Of a stretch of DNA of 35,489 bases, positions 24,805 to 35,194 are shown piece by piece. The DNA lies in assembly GCA_025464755.1 (NCBI GenBank), contig JAODMI010000093.1:1-35489 (forward strand), read 5' to 3'. Source of the DNA: Homoserinimonas sp. GTDB taxonomy: Bacteria > Actinomycetota > Actinomycetes > Actinomycetales > Microbacteriaceae. Both the position numbers and the translations under genes were made by a program. Position 1 is the first letter of the stretch. Each line of letters opens with the position of its first letter. The notes under the pieces are model-generated. The model was not told the origin of the DNA. It worked only from the letters and a program-made list of their open reading frames with translations, and did no database searches.

Positions 24805-27740
24805 GAATCAACCGCCTCACCATCGCCGGGTTCGGCCCATACAAAAACGAGCAGCACATCAATTTCGACCACTTCGCCGACGAGGGACTCTTCCTGATGA
24901 CGGGTAAAACGGGGGCCGGAAAATCATCCATCCTCGATGCCATCTGCTTTGCACTGTATGGTTCCATTCCACGGTTCCAGGGAACACAGCAAAGGCTTCG
25001 CAGTGACCACTGTGACCGGGATGACCCGTCGTTCGTTGAGCTTGAATTTACGGTCGGTGAGAGGGAATATCGGGTTCATCGCACACCCGAATACGATCGC
25101 CTCAAAGCTCGAGGCGCCGGCTATGTTAGCCAGAAACCCACGGCAACTCTGGCGGTGCGCAACGGCGATGGGTGGGAAGGCCTTGCCGCCCGCCCCGTTG
25201 ATGTGGCCCATGAGTTGACCGGCATTGTGGGACTCACCAAAGACCAGTTCCTTCAGGTGATCTTGTTGGCACAAAATCGATTTCAGGAATTTCTGCTGGC
25301 CAAGAACGAGGCGCGGCAAGAAATTCTGCGCACCCTGTTCGGCACGCGTCGGTTTGCTTCCATCGAGACGATGCTCGTTGACCGCCGAAAAGAACTTGAC
25401 GCCCACCTTGCCGGGGCGCGGGACACTCTCCAAGAGCAAGCGATTCGCGCTGCCAGCTTGGCGAACTGCAATGAAATTCCTGGCGAGCCAAGCCTGGAGT
25501 GGTTCAGTGAGACCCTAGACGCCCTGCGTCAGGAATACGGCCAAGCTGTCGCACAGGCGACGCAAGCAGACGCCGTATTCTCCGCAGCGGACAGGGCGCA
25601 CCGCAACCTAGAATCTGTGCGCCAGTTGCAGGCTCGACGCGATGACGCGGTTGCGCAGTTGGCCGCACTGCATGAGCAGGGCGCGGCACGATCTGCTGAC
25701 AGGAGAACTCTTGAAGCGGCTGGCCGGGCAGCGATCGTGTGGGCGCAGATTGTGGTCAAGCGGGAGGCAGCAAGTGCACTGCAGAGCGCAATATCTGCCG
25801 AGGCGGAGGCCCGCGAAAAGTACGACGGTGAAATTGCCGACCTCGGATCGCATATACGATCGCTCACAAAAAAATGGGGAACGCTTGAAGCCGTCCTTGC
25901 CGACGAAGGAACGCTACCCGCGCTACTCATCGAGATCGAAGCCCTGCAACAGCAGCTTGACGAATGTGACCAGTCGCTCGCACAGGCGATGACCAGAACC
26001 GCCGAGCTGCCATCGCTGCTGGATGCCCTTGCCGCACGGCTCAGCGATGCACGGGTACTGGCGGCCGGCGAGTCGAACGCCAGCGACCGACTCGAGCGGT
26101 TGAAGGCGGCGCGCAAGGCTGCCCTGGTTGCTGGAGACCTGCAACGGCAGCACTCCGAAGCACTGGCGCAAGAGACAACAGCGGCCGGTATACACGCTGC
26201 CGCTGCGGCGCAGGTTCACCGGCTCATGCAGCAGCGGCTCGCGGGTTACGCCGCAGAGCTGGCGAACAACCTGGTCGAGGGAGAACCGTGCGCGGTATGC
26301 GGCTCTGAACGCCACCCCATGGCAGCCAGGGGAGAGGCCGCTGCCGTCACCGGAGAGGATGTTGACCGTGCGCGTGAGGAAACCGACACAAGCAAAGCGA
26401 CGGTAGACACCGCCCGAGCGAAAACGCAAAACCTGGCAACCAAGATGGCCGAAGCGCTTGCACGGGCCGAAAACAGAGGCGCCGACGAGCTTGAGGTTGA
26501 AATCACCGATGCCGAGTCCGTTCTTGATGCCGTGCGTCGAGCCCGTGATGAGGCAACCTCTCTCACTGCCGAGCAAATCGTTCTCAAGGAGCAGCTGACG
26601 TCAGCTGCGGCTGCGATTGGCGAACTTCGGGAGGCTCGGGACGAATCTGCCAAGCGGCTCGCCGGGAAGGTACGCGAGCATGGAATGCTTATCGAACGTA
26701 TCGAAAAGCACCGCGAAGAGTACGAGACGGTAACGGCCCGCGCGAAACGGCTGCAAATAGATCTCCACCTGGCCAACCAACTGTTAGAAGCCGTCTCGCA
26801 TATGCGCCTCCAGGAGAAGTCGGTCCACAGGGCATCGGCGGCGTTGGCTGAGCAACTTACCGAGCAAGGCTTCAGCGGCGAAGACGTCGCGGTCGCAGCG
26901 CGAAGGACTCGCGTGGAGACAGCGCAGCTAGAAGCACAGCTGAAGCAATACGACGAAGGCGTCGCCGCAGCGAAAGCGACGCTGGCCGACGCTCACCTTG
27001 CCGACCTCACCGAAGAGCCCGTTGACCTGGTCCCCAGTGAAACGGCGGTGGCGGTGGCGAGCGAAGCGCGGGATGCCGCGGTCAGTGCCCGCAGCTCGCT
27101 CGCCGCCCGATGCGAGCAGCTGCAAAAAGTGGTGGTCTCCGCACACGCCGAACACGCTGCATCCGCCGACCTGCGGCAACAACATTCGCAGCTTCGAGAA
27201 CTGGCCAACGTCGTGCAAGGCAACGAACCCAATGAGAAGCGGATGCGACTGGAGACGTTTGTGCTGGCCGCCCGTCTTGAAGAGATCGTGGCAGCGGCTA
27301 ACGCCCGGCTGCGCACCATGACCGGGGGGCGTTACGCCCTTGAGCACGATGATGCGGTGCAGTTTCGTCGAGTGCAGTCGGGGTTGGGCCTGGCTATTCG
27401 CGACGAACATACCGGGCGGGCGCGTGCAACGCAGTCCCTGTCCGGTGGGGAGATGTTCCTGGCTTCGCTGGCGCTAGCGCTGGGCCTCGCCGAAGTGGTG
27501 ACGAACCAGGCTGGAGGCATCACGCTTGACACTCTTTTCATCGACGAGGGCTTCGGCTCCCTCGACAGTGACACACTCGAAGTTGCAATGAGCACACTTG
27601 ACAGCCTGCGAGCGGGTGGCCGCACCATAGGATTAATCAGTCACGTCGACGCCATGAAGGAGCAGATTACGGCCAAGCTCAAAATCGCCGTGACCGCCGA
27701 AGGGTATTCCGAAATCGCAGCGATTCGTGAGCCTGCATAG
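24801..27740 (+). CDS. sbcC: Exonuclease SbcCD subunit C (SMC/Rad50-like)
   Basis: Walker A MTGKTGAGKSSILDAICFALYG, zinc hook CAVCGSERHP, signature SLSGGEMFLASLALALGLAE, Walker B LDTLFIDEGFGSLD; GTGA overlap with sbcD. Confidence 0.95.
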   Translation: MRINRLTIAGFGPYKNEQHINFDHFADEGLFLMTGKTGAGKSSILDAICFALYGSIPRFQGTQQRLRSDHCDRDDPSFVELEFTVGEREYRVHRTPEYDRLKARGAGYVSQKPTATLAVRNGDGWEGLAARPVDVAHELTGIVGLTKDQFLQVILLAQNRFQEFLLAKNEARQEILRTLFGTRRFASIETMLVDRRKELDAHLAGARDTLQEQAIRAASLANCNEIPGEPSLEWFSETLDALRQEYGQAVAQATQADAVFSAADRAHRNLESVRQLQARRDDAVAQLAALHEQGAARSADRRTLEAAGRAAIVWAQIVVKREAASALQSAISAEAEAREKYDGEIADLGSHIRSLTKKWGTLEAVLADEGTLPALLIEIEALQQQLDECDQSLAQAMTRTAELPSLLDALAARLSDARVLAAGESNASDRLERLKAARKAALVAGDLQRQHSEALAQETTAAGIHAAAAAQVHRLMQQRLAGYAAELANNLVEGEPCAVCGSERHPMAARGEAAAVTGEDVDRAREETDTSKATVDTARAKTQNLATKMAEALARAENRGADELEVEITDAESVLDAVRRARDEATSLTAEQIVLKEQLTSAAAAIGELREARDESAKRLAGKVREHGMLIERIEKHREEYETVTARAKRLQIDLHLANQLLEAVSHMRLQEKSVHRASAALAEQLTEQGFSGEDVAVAARRTRVETAQLEAQLKQYDEGVAAAKATLADAHLADLTEEPVDLVPSETAVAVASEARDAAVSARSSLAARCEQLQKVVVSAHAEHAASADLRQQHSQLRELANVVQGNEPNEKRMRLETFVLAARLEEIVAAANARLRTMTGGRYALEHDDAVQFRRVQSGLGLAIRDEHTGRARATQSLSGGEMFLASLALALGLAEVVTNQAGGITLDTLFIDEGFGSLDSDTLEVAMSTLDSLRAGGRTIGLISHVDAMKEQITAKLKIAVTAEGYSEIAAIREPA

Positions 27741-27859
27741 CGTGCGAGCGTTCTAACTCCACCGACGTCCTGTGTCTACCGGTTGACCTTGCGCGGCGCA
27801 CCGACCACCGTAGGTTGCTACACAGCCAGGCGGATGGCGACTGACGCGGAAGGAAAAGT

Positions 27860-28909
27860 ATGATCATCACGAAGACGATTACCAGCGACATACCGTCCCC
27901 ATCGCCGCAGCCGACCGACAGGTCCCCAAGAAAGACACACGGTCCGGCAGTGGTGATCACCGGCGCTTCCAGCGGCATCGGACGCGCGACCGCGTTAAGA
28001 TTTGCTCGCCGGGGCGCGGCGCTGGTGCTTGCCAGTCGACGCGGGCCTGCGCTGCGAGCTCTTGCAGCGGAGTGTGAATCCGTCGGCGGCCAAGCGATCG
28101 CGGTAGCAATGGACGTGACCGACGCTCGGGAGGTGATGTCACTCGCCGACATTGCGGTGAGCCGCTTCGGACGCATCGACGTGTGGGTCAACAACGCGGC
28201 GGTCTCAGTTTTTTCGCCATTCCTCAAGGTTCCCCTGGAAGACTTCTATCGGGTCATCGACGTCAATGTGATGGGCTACGTTTACGGCTCACGGGCCGCC
28301 CTTGAGGTGATGACAGCGCAACGTCGCGGCGTGCTCATCAATGTGGCATCCATTGTCGGCGAAATCCCACAGCCCTACACCGCTGCCTATGGCATGTCTA
28401 AAGCAGCCGTTCGAGCGCTGAGCGTGAGCTTGCGTCAGGAACTTCACCTGCAAAAACGCAAGCGCATCAAGGTGGTGACAGTGATGCCAGCGACCATAGA
28501 TACGCCGTTCTTCCGCCACAGCGCCAACTACACCGGCAGGAAAGTTGTGGCCATGCCGCCGGTCTACCCCGCCGATAAAGTGGCACGCGCCATCGTGAAA
28601 TTGGCCAGGAAGCCGCGTTCCGAGGTGGTCGTCGGTCCCGCAGGAAAAGCTTTGGTTCGCCAGCATCGAAAGACATCAACGGTCGTTGAAAGGCAGATGG
28701 CTTTGCAGACGGAGAACATGCACCTGTCGCACAGGAATCACGTCGAAGACAACGAAGGAACCCTGTATGTACCGGCGTCGTCCAGCGAGGCGGAGGTGAC
28801 AGGCGGGTGGGGAGGCAGGAAGCGGCTGGCTAAACGACGAGCCCTGACTTGTGCCCTGCTGCTGGGTGGAGTCCTGCTTGCAAAGAAAGTTGCACTGGCG
28901 TCCAAGTAG
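27860..28909 (+). CDS. SDR family oxidoreductase with C-terminal hydrophobic segment
   Basis: VVITGASSGIGRATALRFARRGA, NNAAVSVFSPF, YGMSKAAVRALS; C-terminal ALTCALLLGGVLLAKKVALASK. Confidence 0.9.
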   Translation: MIITKTITSDIPSPSPQPTDRSPRKTHGPAVVITGASSGIGRATALRFARRGAALVLASRRGPALRALAAECESVGGQAIAVAMDVTDAREVMSLADIAVSRFGRIDVWVNNAAVSVFSPFLKVPLEDFYRVIDVNVMGYVYGSRAALEVMTAQRRGVLINVASIVGEIPQPYTAAYGMSKAAVRALSVSLRQELHLQKRKRIKVVTVMPATIDTPFFRHSANYTGRKVVAMPPVYPADKVARAIVKLARKPRSEVVVGPAGKALVRQHRKTSTVVERQMALQTENMHLSHRNHVEDNEGTLYVPASSSEAEVTGGWGGRKRLAKRRALTCALLLGGVLLAKKVALASK

Positions 28910-28912
28910 CGC

Positions 28913-29227
28913 TCAGTGCAGACCGCGCACACTGAGCATTCGCCAGACCGTGCCAGAGAGCCCGGGATGCTCAAGCGCGATCTGGCGCAGAACCCGGTAT
29001 TCCCGCGTGGCCGACGGCATCCGCCCGTCATCGGCATTGATGGCGTCAGCTCTCAGGAGATAGACAACAAGCTCATCGACGGTGGGAAGTTCGTCCATGA
29101 ACTGCCACGGGTCCTCTCCGGCAAGCAGCCGTTCGTGGATGACGGTGTCGCGCTCCTGGATCGCCTCGGCCCGCAAAACTTCCAGGCTTGCCCGCCCGCG
29201 AGGAAGCATGTGGCTTGCTGTCATCAT
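28913..29227 (-). CDS. Hypothetical protein
   Basis: 104-aa ORF, convergent with the SDR gene, plausible composition; no recognised domain. Confidence 0.5.
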   Translation of the reverse strand: MMTASHMLPRGRASLEVLRAEAIQERDTVIHERLLAGEDPWQFMDELPTVDELVVYLLRADAINADDGRMPSATREYRVLRQIALEHPGLSGTVWRMLSVRGLH

Positions 29228-29278
29228 TCGAGCCTAAATATTGATCCGGGGGAGTGCAAAAGGGTGAAGGCACCCGGT

Positions 29279-29284
29279 TAGCCT
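29279..29284 (+). promoter_or_regulatory. Putative -10 (TAGCCT) for leaderless GNAT transcript
   Basis: TAGCCT-gaagtc-ATG, same spacing as upstream of sbcD. Confidence 0.5.
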
Positions 29285-29290
29285 GAAGTC

Positions 29291-30595
29291 ATGAGCGCCC
29301 ATCGCACTGTTCCTGTTGACCACAAGTCAGCGCAACGACTCCTCAAGCAGCACCTTCGGCTCGGTTTGGTCGACACTTCGAACACCGAGGAGTTCGGCCT
29401 ATGGATGGTCGCCATGGCGCGCGGGTTCCATGAGCAACGACCCTCACCCGATGAGCTCGACGAGCAACTGCGGGGTAACGCTCACCGGCGAACGACAGGC
29501 GTATGGGATGCCGCGGCAGCCGATCCTGCAACCCCGGTAGCAACGGTGAGTTCCTGGCCGACTGACATGACTGTCCCAGGTGATAGCACGGTAGCCGCCT
29601 GGGCGATCAGTGCCGTTACCGTCTCGCCAACCCATCGGCGGCGGGGCATTGCCCGAGCGCTGCTCGAGTCCGAGCTTCGTACCGCGCACACCCTTGCGAT
29701 TCCAGTAGCGGTGCTCACCGTGAGCGAGGCAACCATTTACAGTCGGTACGGTTTCGCTCCGGCGGCGATGTCAGCGGACCTGCGCATCGCCACGCCTCGG
29801 GCTAAATGGGCCGGCCCCGTGGCATCCGGTCAACTCCACCTTGTCTCCCCGGAACAACTTCTTGATGACGGCCGCGAACTTGTCAAACGGGTTCAGTTGC
29901 GTGCGCCAGGGCAACTCCAGCTAGAGGAGCGGCTCTGGCAACGCATCCTGTGCCTGATAGGAGATAGGGAGCGAGCGAAGAACACACGCGTGGTTCGCTA
30001 CGACGACGGCGGCGGAAGGCCGCAAGGGTTCGCCGTCTATCGCGTCGTGGACACCGGCCCGGGAAACTCGCAGCAGGTTCTCGACCTGCACTACCTGGTC
30101 GCGGCAACCGACGATGCGTACGCCGGGCTTTGGCAGTATCTGATCGAAATGGACTTGGTCGGCTCGGTCACCGCATCGCTTCGCCCAGTGGATGAACCTC
30201 TGGCCTGGATGCTGTCAGATTTCCGCGCGGTTGTGAAGACCAACGAGCGGGATCACCTGTGGGTGCGCATCCTGGATGTGAAGACTGCGCTGGAAGGCCG
30301 GCGTTACAGCTCGCCAGGGCGCGTCGTGCTGGAAGTGCAGGACGCACTCAACTTCACGGACGGCCGCTATCTTCTCGACATTGACGGGGAAGGGCACGGT
30401 GTCGTGTCGCTAACAGCGGAACCCGCAGACATCTCGCTGACCGTCAATGAGCTCGGCGCGCTCTACTTAGGCGGTACCACGCTGGCGACGCTGAGGCAGG
30501 CCGGACGAATTGCAGAGCGGACACCCGGTGCGGTTGCAACGCTCGACGCCTCATTCCGCTCCGCTGTCGCGCCGTGGCTCAGCTTCTGGTTCTAA
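29291..30595 (+). CDS. Eis-like GNAT family N-acetyltransferase
   Basis: AISAVTVSPTHRRRGIARALLESEL, ATIYSRYGFAPA, C-terminal SCP2-like region (LDIDGEGHGVVSLTAEPADISLTVNELGALYLGG). Confidence 0.88.
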   Translation: MSAHRTVPVDHKSAQRLLKQHLRLGLVDTSNTEEFGLWMVAMARGFHEQRPSPDELDEQLRGNAHRRTTGVWDAAAADPATPVATVSSWPTDMTVPGDSTVAAWAISAVTVSPTHRRRGIARALLESELRTAHTLAIPVAVLTVSEATIYSRYGFAPAAMSADLRIATPRAKWAGPVASGQLHLVSPEQLLDDGRELVKRVQLRAPGQLQLEERLWQRILCLIGDRERAKNTRVVRYDDGGGRPQGFAVYRVVDTGPGNSQQVLDLHYLVAATDDAYAGLWQYLIEMDLVGSVTASLRPVDEPLAWMLSDFRAVVKTNERDHLWVRILDVKTALEGRRYSSPGRVVLEVQDALNFTDGRYLLDIDGEGHGVVSLTAEPADISLTVNELGALYLGGTTLATLRQAGRIAERTPGAVATLDASFRSAVAPWLSFWF

Positions 30596-30651
30596 CGCTG
30601 TTCTTGGCTTTCGGGTGGTGACTGCCCGTATCTGATAGCTCACGGGGGGTG

Positions 30652-33600
30652 CTAATTTTCGAACAGGCCGCGGATGTCGTCTGCTGTCAACGCCGAGCTG
30701 AAGACCGCATCGTCATCCATGACTGAACTGAACAACTTAGCCTTACGCTCCTTGAGCGCCATCACTTTCTCTTCAATGGTCCCGGTGGCAACCATGCGAT
30801 AGACCATCACATTCTTGTTTTGGCCGATCCGATGAGTGCGGTCGACGGCCTGTGCCTCGCTGGCCGGGTTCCACCACGGGTCGAGCAGGAAGACATAGTC
30901 AGCCTCGGTGAGATTGAGCCCGAAACCGCCAGCTTTCAAGCTGATGAGGAACACCGGCGCGGTGCCATTTGTGAACCCGCTAATGACATCGCCGCGGTTG
31001 AGGGTCGTGCCATCCAAATAGCTATACGCGATGCCCTGCTCATCGAGGCGGACCGCCGCCTTCTTCAGGTACGTCGTGAACTGACTGAAAATCAGTGCCC
31101 TATGGCCTTCCGCCACCACATCCTCAAGCTGGTTGCAGAGCGCGTCGAGCTTGCTAGACGGCACCCCCGCATGAGTGTCATCCACCAGCGAGGCATCAAG
31201 ACTCAACATGCGCAGCAGTGTCAGCGACCGGAAGACGATGAAACGGTTGCGGTCCATATCTTCGATCAGGCCGAGGAGCTTCTGTCTCTCCCGTTGCAGG
31301 TACGTGTCATAAATCTTCTGGTGACGCGGGTCGAGAGCGATGCGCAACACCTGTTCCTGTTTGGCAGGCAAATCCGCAGCCACCAGCTCCTTGGTTCGTC
31401 GCATCATCAGCGGGCGGATGCGTCGCCGCAACTTAATGAGCAGCTCACTGCTTGGGTCCCGGTCGATCGGCCGCACGTAGTCTTCGGTGAACTTGCGCGC
31501 TGAGGGGAAAAGGCCCGGTGCGACGATGGAGAACAGTGACCATAGGTCGAGCAGGTTGTTCTCCATGGGCGTGCCGGTGATGGCCAGCTTGAACGGCGTG
31601 TTCAGCTCTTTGGCGCAGGTGTAGGCACGCGAAGTGCGGTTTTTCACAAACTGGGCTTCGTCGAGGACGAGTCCCGCCCATTCCCTGCCTTGGTACGCAT
31701 CGAAATCGAGACGGAACAGTGCGTACGAGGTCACGACGATGTCGGCGCCGACGATCACCTCGGCAAGCGGCATCCGCCCCTTCTTCTGCGTTTCGGTGAT
31801 CCCGGTGACGGTGAGAGTGGGGACGAAGCGCGCCGCTTCTGAAATCCAGTTAGGGACGACGGAGGTTGGCGCCACAACGAGGAATGGACGTGAGGCGGAT
31901 GCGTGCGCGATAAGGGCGAGTGCCTGCAGCGTCTTCCCGAGCCCCATATCATCGGCAAGGATCCCGCCGAGCTGATGCTCATAAAGGAAGGCGAGCCAAG
32001 CGAAGCCGTCGGCCTGATAGGGGCGCACGTCGGCTTGCACCGATGCGGGCACGCGCGCTGGTTCGACGGTGTCCAACGCAAGCAAGCCGGTTACGGCCGC
32101 CCGCCAGCTCTGCGCTTGCGCAGTCTCCTCGGCGAGATCCTCGAAGTCTGCCCACAGGCTGGCCTGATACCGGCTGATGCGCAGGCCGGTGTCCCACTCG
32201 GCGAGGGTCCGAGCCTCTTCGATAAGTGCGTGAAGTTGCTCGAATGCCGGCTGGTTGAGGCTTAGGTACGTGCCATCCACCAGTAGGAGCTTGTCTTTGC
32301 CTTTCGACAGCGCCGTGAATAGCGGCCCGAAGGGAATATCGCGTCCCTCGATGTGGACGATCACGCCGAGGTCGAACCAGTCGCGTTGGTCCGTTTCGAC
32401 CGTCGTGAACCGCAGTTGGGGCGCCTCGGTCAGCTCACGGTAGGGCGGTTTCTTGCCGACGACGTCGACGCGAACCCCGGCAATGCCTTCGATCAGTGGA
32501 AGCTGGTTTTCCGTGAACTCCGCCGCGGCAACGCCCTGCAAGGTTCGCTCCTCAATCGGGCACAGGCGAGACGTGCTGTCGAGGATCTCGTTCTCGTAAT
32601 CGGTGTTGTTCTCCCGCGAATGGAACGGCTTCCGTCGTTGCGGCTGCTCCCATTCCCAACCCAGGTGCAGGGTGTGATTGGGTGTGAACGTAGCAGTGAG
32701 CACGAGAAGGGGAGACACGATCTCGGGCAACGCAACTGACGCGTCCATGCTGGTTACCTGAATGCACCGCACCAGCCGTGGATAGTACTGCGCGAAAAAT
32801 TCGTCGGTGTCAGCTGCGGGAATAACTACGGTTTCTGGCTGCCCAAGCAGTCGCAACTGTTCGTTACCCAGAACCTTTCCGGTGGGAGCCAGCACGAAGG
32901 CGGTGCGGGGCGATAGCTGGAAGCCATAAACGCCGTGAGTGCCGATGGCGCCGGCTTGCTCCGGCGGATGAGGGTGACCGCCGATGGTCAGCTGGGCGCA
33001 TAAGCGCACGTCCGTCCCCGGCAGATTCGCCTCCCGGCTCATGTCCAGAACAAGTGCAGCCTGGGCCGCGACCGATACAGTCACCTCCTTCTTGCTACCC
33101 ACAAGCGCGATTCTGAGGTCGCCTGCTTCGGCGAGAAGCTGCCAGAGAAGCGGGCTCTGGAAGTCGTCCAGATACACCCAATCGGCCTCTTGTCCGTAAT
33201 ACACTTCACGGGTTGCCCTATGCAGGGCCAGGAACTGGCAGAACCAACGGTGCTGGTCAGCGGCGAGGTTCAGCCTGGCAGCCTGGTAGGTGATGTTGCT
33301 CCAGGTGAGATTGTTGCGAACCCAGTTGCCACGATCGTTCCGGATCACCGGCCGAACACCCAGGCGATGCTCGCCTTCGCCGACGGAGGTCGCGGTTTTG
33401 GCTGTCGGTCCCCGCCAGCGTTCGCGCGTGCGCGGCATCCGTTCACGCAGCTCGAATTGCAGGCCCATCTGTGTGGTGTGGGTGACTTCGGAGGTGGCAC
33501 CGACACTAAGCAGGGCTCCTACCGTGGACTGCCATGCCGGCTGAACTTGGCTGACCCCTGCGGCGACCGGCGCAGTCGAGGGCTGGGGCGACATCACGTG

Positions 33601-33903
33601 CTTCGCGTTGCTGGCCAAAATTGTCGCGGCCACATGTTTACAGTCCGACCCGACCGGGCAGGTGCAATAACTACTCGTTGGAAGACTGAACCCTTTTCTC
33701 GTCGGCACCAGATCGACCCGACAGCGGTAGGGCGAGGCGCCCGTGCCGTGCACTATACCGGTGAGCCGGCTCGAGTAGGCATCCCAGGTGACTTCTGCGA
33801 CCGCATCCGTTCTCGCGTAGCTGCGCCCGCGAGAGAAAGATGCCTCACCGACCAAACGGATGATTTCGCTCGCATCCACCAGGGGATAGGTGGCCGCCAA
33901 CAT
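30652..33903 (-). CDS. SNF2-family DEAD/DEAH helicase with N-terminal SWIM zinc finger
   Basis: SWIM CTCPVGSDCKHVAATIL; GGILADDMGLGKTLQ, VLDEAQFVKN, DPWWNPASEAQAVDRTHRIGQ. Confidence 0.95.
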   Translation of the reverse strand: MLAATYPLVDASEIIRLVGEASFSRGRSYARTDAVAEVTWDAYSSRLTGIVHGTGASPYRCRVDLVPTRKGFSLPTSSYCTCPVGSDCKHVAATILASNAKHVMSPQPSTAPVAAGVSQVQPAWQSTVGALLSVGATSEVTHTTQMGLQFELRERMPRTRERWRGPTAKTATSVGEGEHRLGVRPVIRNDRGNWVRNNLTWSNITYQAARLNLAADQHRWFCQFLALHRATREVYYGQEADWVYLDDFQSPLLWQLLAEAGDLRIALVGSKKEVTVSVAAQAALVLDMSREANLPGTDVRLCAQLTIGGHPHPPEQAGAIGTHGVYGFQLSPRTAFVLAPTGKVLGNEQLRLLGQPETVVIPAADTDEFFAQYYPRLVRCIQVTSMDASVALPEIVSPLLVLTATFTPNHTLHLGWEWEQPQRRKPFHSRENNTDYENEILDSTSRLCPIEERTLQGVAAAEFTENQLPLIEGIAGVRVDVVGKKPPYRELTEAPQLRFTTVETDQRDWFDLGVIVHIEGRDIPFGPLFTALSKGKDKLLLVDGTYLSLNQPAFEQLHALIEEARTLAEWDTGLRISRYQASLWADFEDLAEETAQAQSWRAAVTGLLALDTVEPARVPASVQADVRPYQADGFAWLAFLYEHQLGGILADDMGLGKTLQALALIAHASASRPFLVVAPTSVVPNWISEAARFVPTLTVTGITETQKKGRMPLAEVIVGADIVVTSYALFRLDFDAYQGREWAGLVLDEAQFVKNRTSRAYTCAKELNTPFKLAITGTPMENNLLDLWSLFSIVAPGLFPSARKFTEDYVRPIDRDPSSELLIKLRRRIRPLMMRRTKELVAADLPAKQEQVLRIALDPRHQKIYDTYLQRERQKLLGLIEDMDRNRFIVFRSLTLLRMLSLDASLVDDTHAGVPSSKLDALCNQLEDVVAEGHRALIFSQFTTYLKKAAVRLDEQGIAYSYLDGTTLNRGDVISGFTNGTAPVFLISLKAGGFGLNLTEADYVFLLDPWWNPASEAQAVDRTHRIGQNKNVMVYRMVATGTIEEKVMALKERKAKLFSSVMDDDAVFSSALTADDIRGLFEN

Positions 33904-34265
33904 TGCCCAATCGTCTCACGGGTGGCTGACGTGCGGCTTGACGAAGCCCATCCTGTGGATGAGGCCCCAAACCTGCCCCGCGGTGCACAATCGATAGCCC
34001 ACCCTTCCGGCACACAGAACCACCATGGCGTACATGAACCGGCTCTACCGTGATGTCGGGCACTTCTTTGCGGGTGGGGACCAGCCGGATCGGTTCTGGG
34101 AGCGCAGCGAAGCTGCCGACAGGGGCATCGTGGCCGAAAGCATGAGGCGATGTCGGCTGGGGCTAAGTCAATGCCGCATCGACGTGCGTGGCTAGGAAGA
34201 TTGGCCCAACAGTTTCGGCCAGCGCGATCCGCTTGGCGAATAAGCGGGGCTAGCATAGGCCCACG

Positions 34266-34748
34266 ATGTCACCATTCCTCTCCGACGAATCTCGTGCGGC
34301 CGTGATGCGGCTCGCAGCCGGCGATGGCGCAGATGCGGTCCCAGACGCCCTCGCTCGCCTCCGTGACATCCGCACTCTAATCACTGCGCTCGAGCGCGAC
34401 CCAGCATCTCAGAGGGCAGTCCACGACGCGCTCGCGGTTGGAGAAAGCTGGGACGCCGTAGCCGCGGCGGCTGGTTTGAAGCCGGCAGCCGCGAAATGGC
34501 GGTGGCAGGGCACGGAAGAAGAGATCGCTGCCCGGCAGGAAGCTGGGCGTAAGCGATCGGCGCGTCCCAGTAGTGTGCCAACCGGCTTGCCTGGATATTC
34601 AGTTACGGATGCTGCCAGGAAGCTGGGCGTGACGCCCCAGGCCGTGTACCTCCAGGTCAGCCGTGGAAAGCTGCGCGCGGAAACCGTGGAATTGCCCGAT
34701 GGGCGTAAATATAAGAGAGTGCACCTCAGCCCTTCAACGCCGGACTAA
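34266..34748 (+). CDS. Helix-turn-helix (MerR/excisionase-like) domain hypothetical protein
   Basis: YSVTDAARKLGVTPQAVYLQVSRGKLRAETVELPDGRKYKRV; TAGCAT at 34251 just upstream. Confidence 0.6.
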   Translation: MSPFLSDESRAAVMRLAAGDGADAVPDALARLRDIRTLITALERDPASQRAVHDALAVGESWDAVAAAAGLKPAAAKWRWQGTEEEIAARQEAGRKRSARPSSVPTGLPGYSVTDAARKLGVTPQAVYLQVSRGKLRAETVELPDGRKYKRVHLSPSTPD

Positions 34749-34777
34749 CCCCCGGCTTGGTGGACCGGTCGTCAGGT

Positions 34778-35053
34778 CTAGCCGCGTGGTCTCGACAGGC
34801 CGGAGCCGGTATCCAGGTCATCTCCAGCTTCAAGCTGTGGCCCCTCGCTCTCGGTGATATTGATGTCGTTATCGCCGAGACCTTCCCCTGACGCCTCTTG
34901 GTCAGTCATAGCGTCGTACCCGGCCAAGTCGTCGCGTCCCCTATAGGTCTCAGGGTCGCTCCCCGCGGAGGGAGCATCGTCCCGGTCGAGGCTCATGGGC
35001 TCCGTGCTCTCTGCGCCGACACCTGCCGGGTCATTGCTTGCAGTGCTGCTCAT
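34778..35053 (-). CDS. Small acidic hypothetical protein
   Basis: 91-aa Asp/Glu/Ser-rich ORF; GGAGCC/GAAGGGAG RBS-like sequence upstream. Confidence 0.5.
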   Translation of the reverse strand: MSSTASNDPAGVGAESTEPMSLDRDDAPSAGSDPETYRGRDDLAGYDAMTDQEASGEGLGDNDINITESEGPQLEAGDDLDTGSGLSRPRG

Positions 35054-35194
35054 ACTGGCTCCCTTCTCCGCTTCAGCATGACGCTAAACGCCCTGACGAT
35101 CACCGATCAAGGCGTTGACAGCAGCGCTGACGCACCGACGCAGCACCCACGCGAACTCGAGAATCCCTTAAGACACGCCCGAGATTACCTAGAT

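Noticed and set aside
33190-34053. 287-aa plus-strand ORF
   Set aside because: Mostly antisense to the SNF2 helicase; no recognisable motif
34025-34195. 56-aa ORF MAYMNRLYRDVGHFFAGGDQPDRFWERSEAAD...
   Set aside because: Small, no clear RBS or domain; lies in the gap between the helicase and the HTH gene; insufficient support
34266-34748. Possible phage excisionase / mobile element
   Set aside because: HTH resembles excisionase/MerR but no integrase, att site or transposase was found nearby
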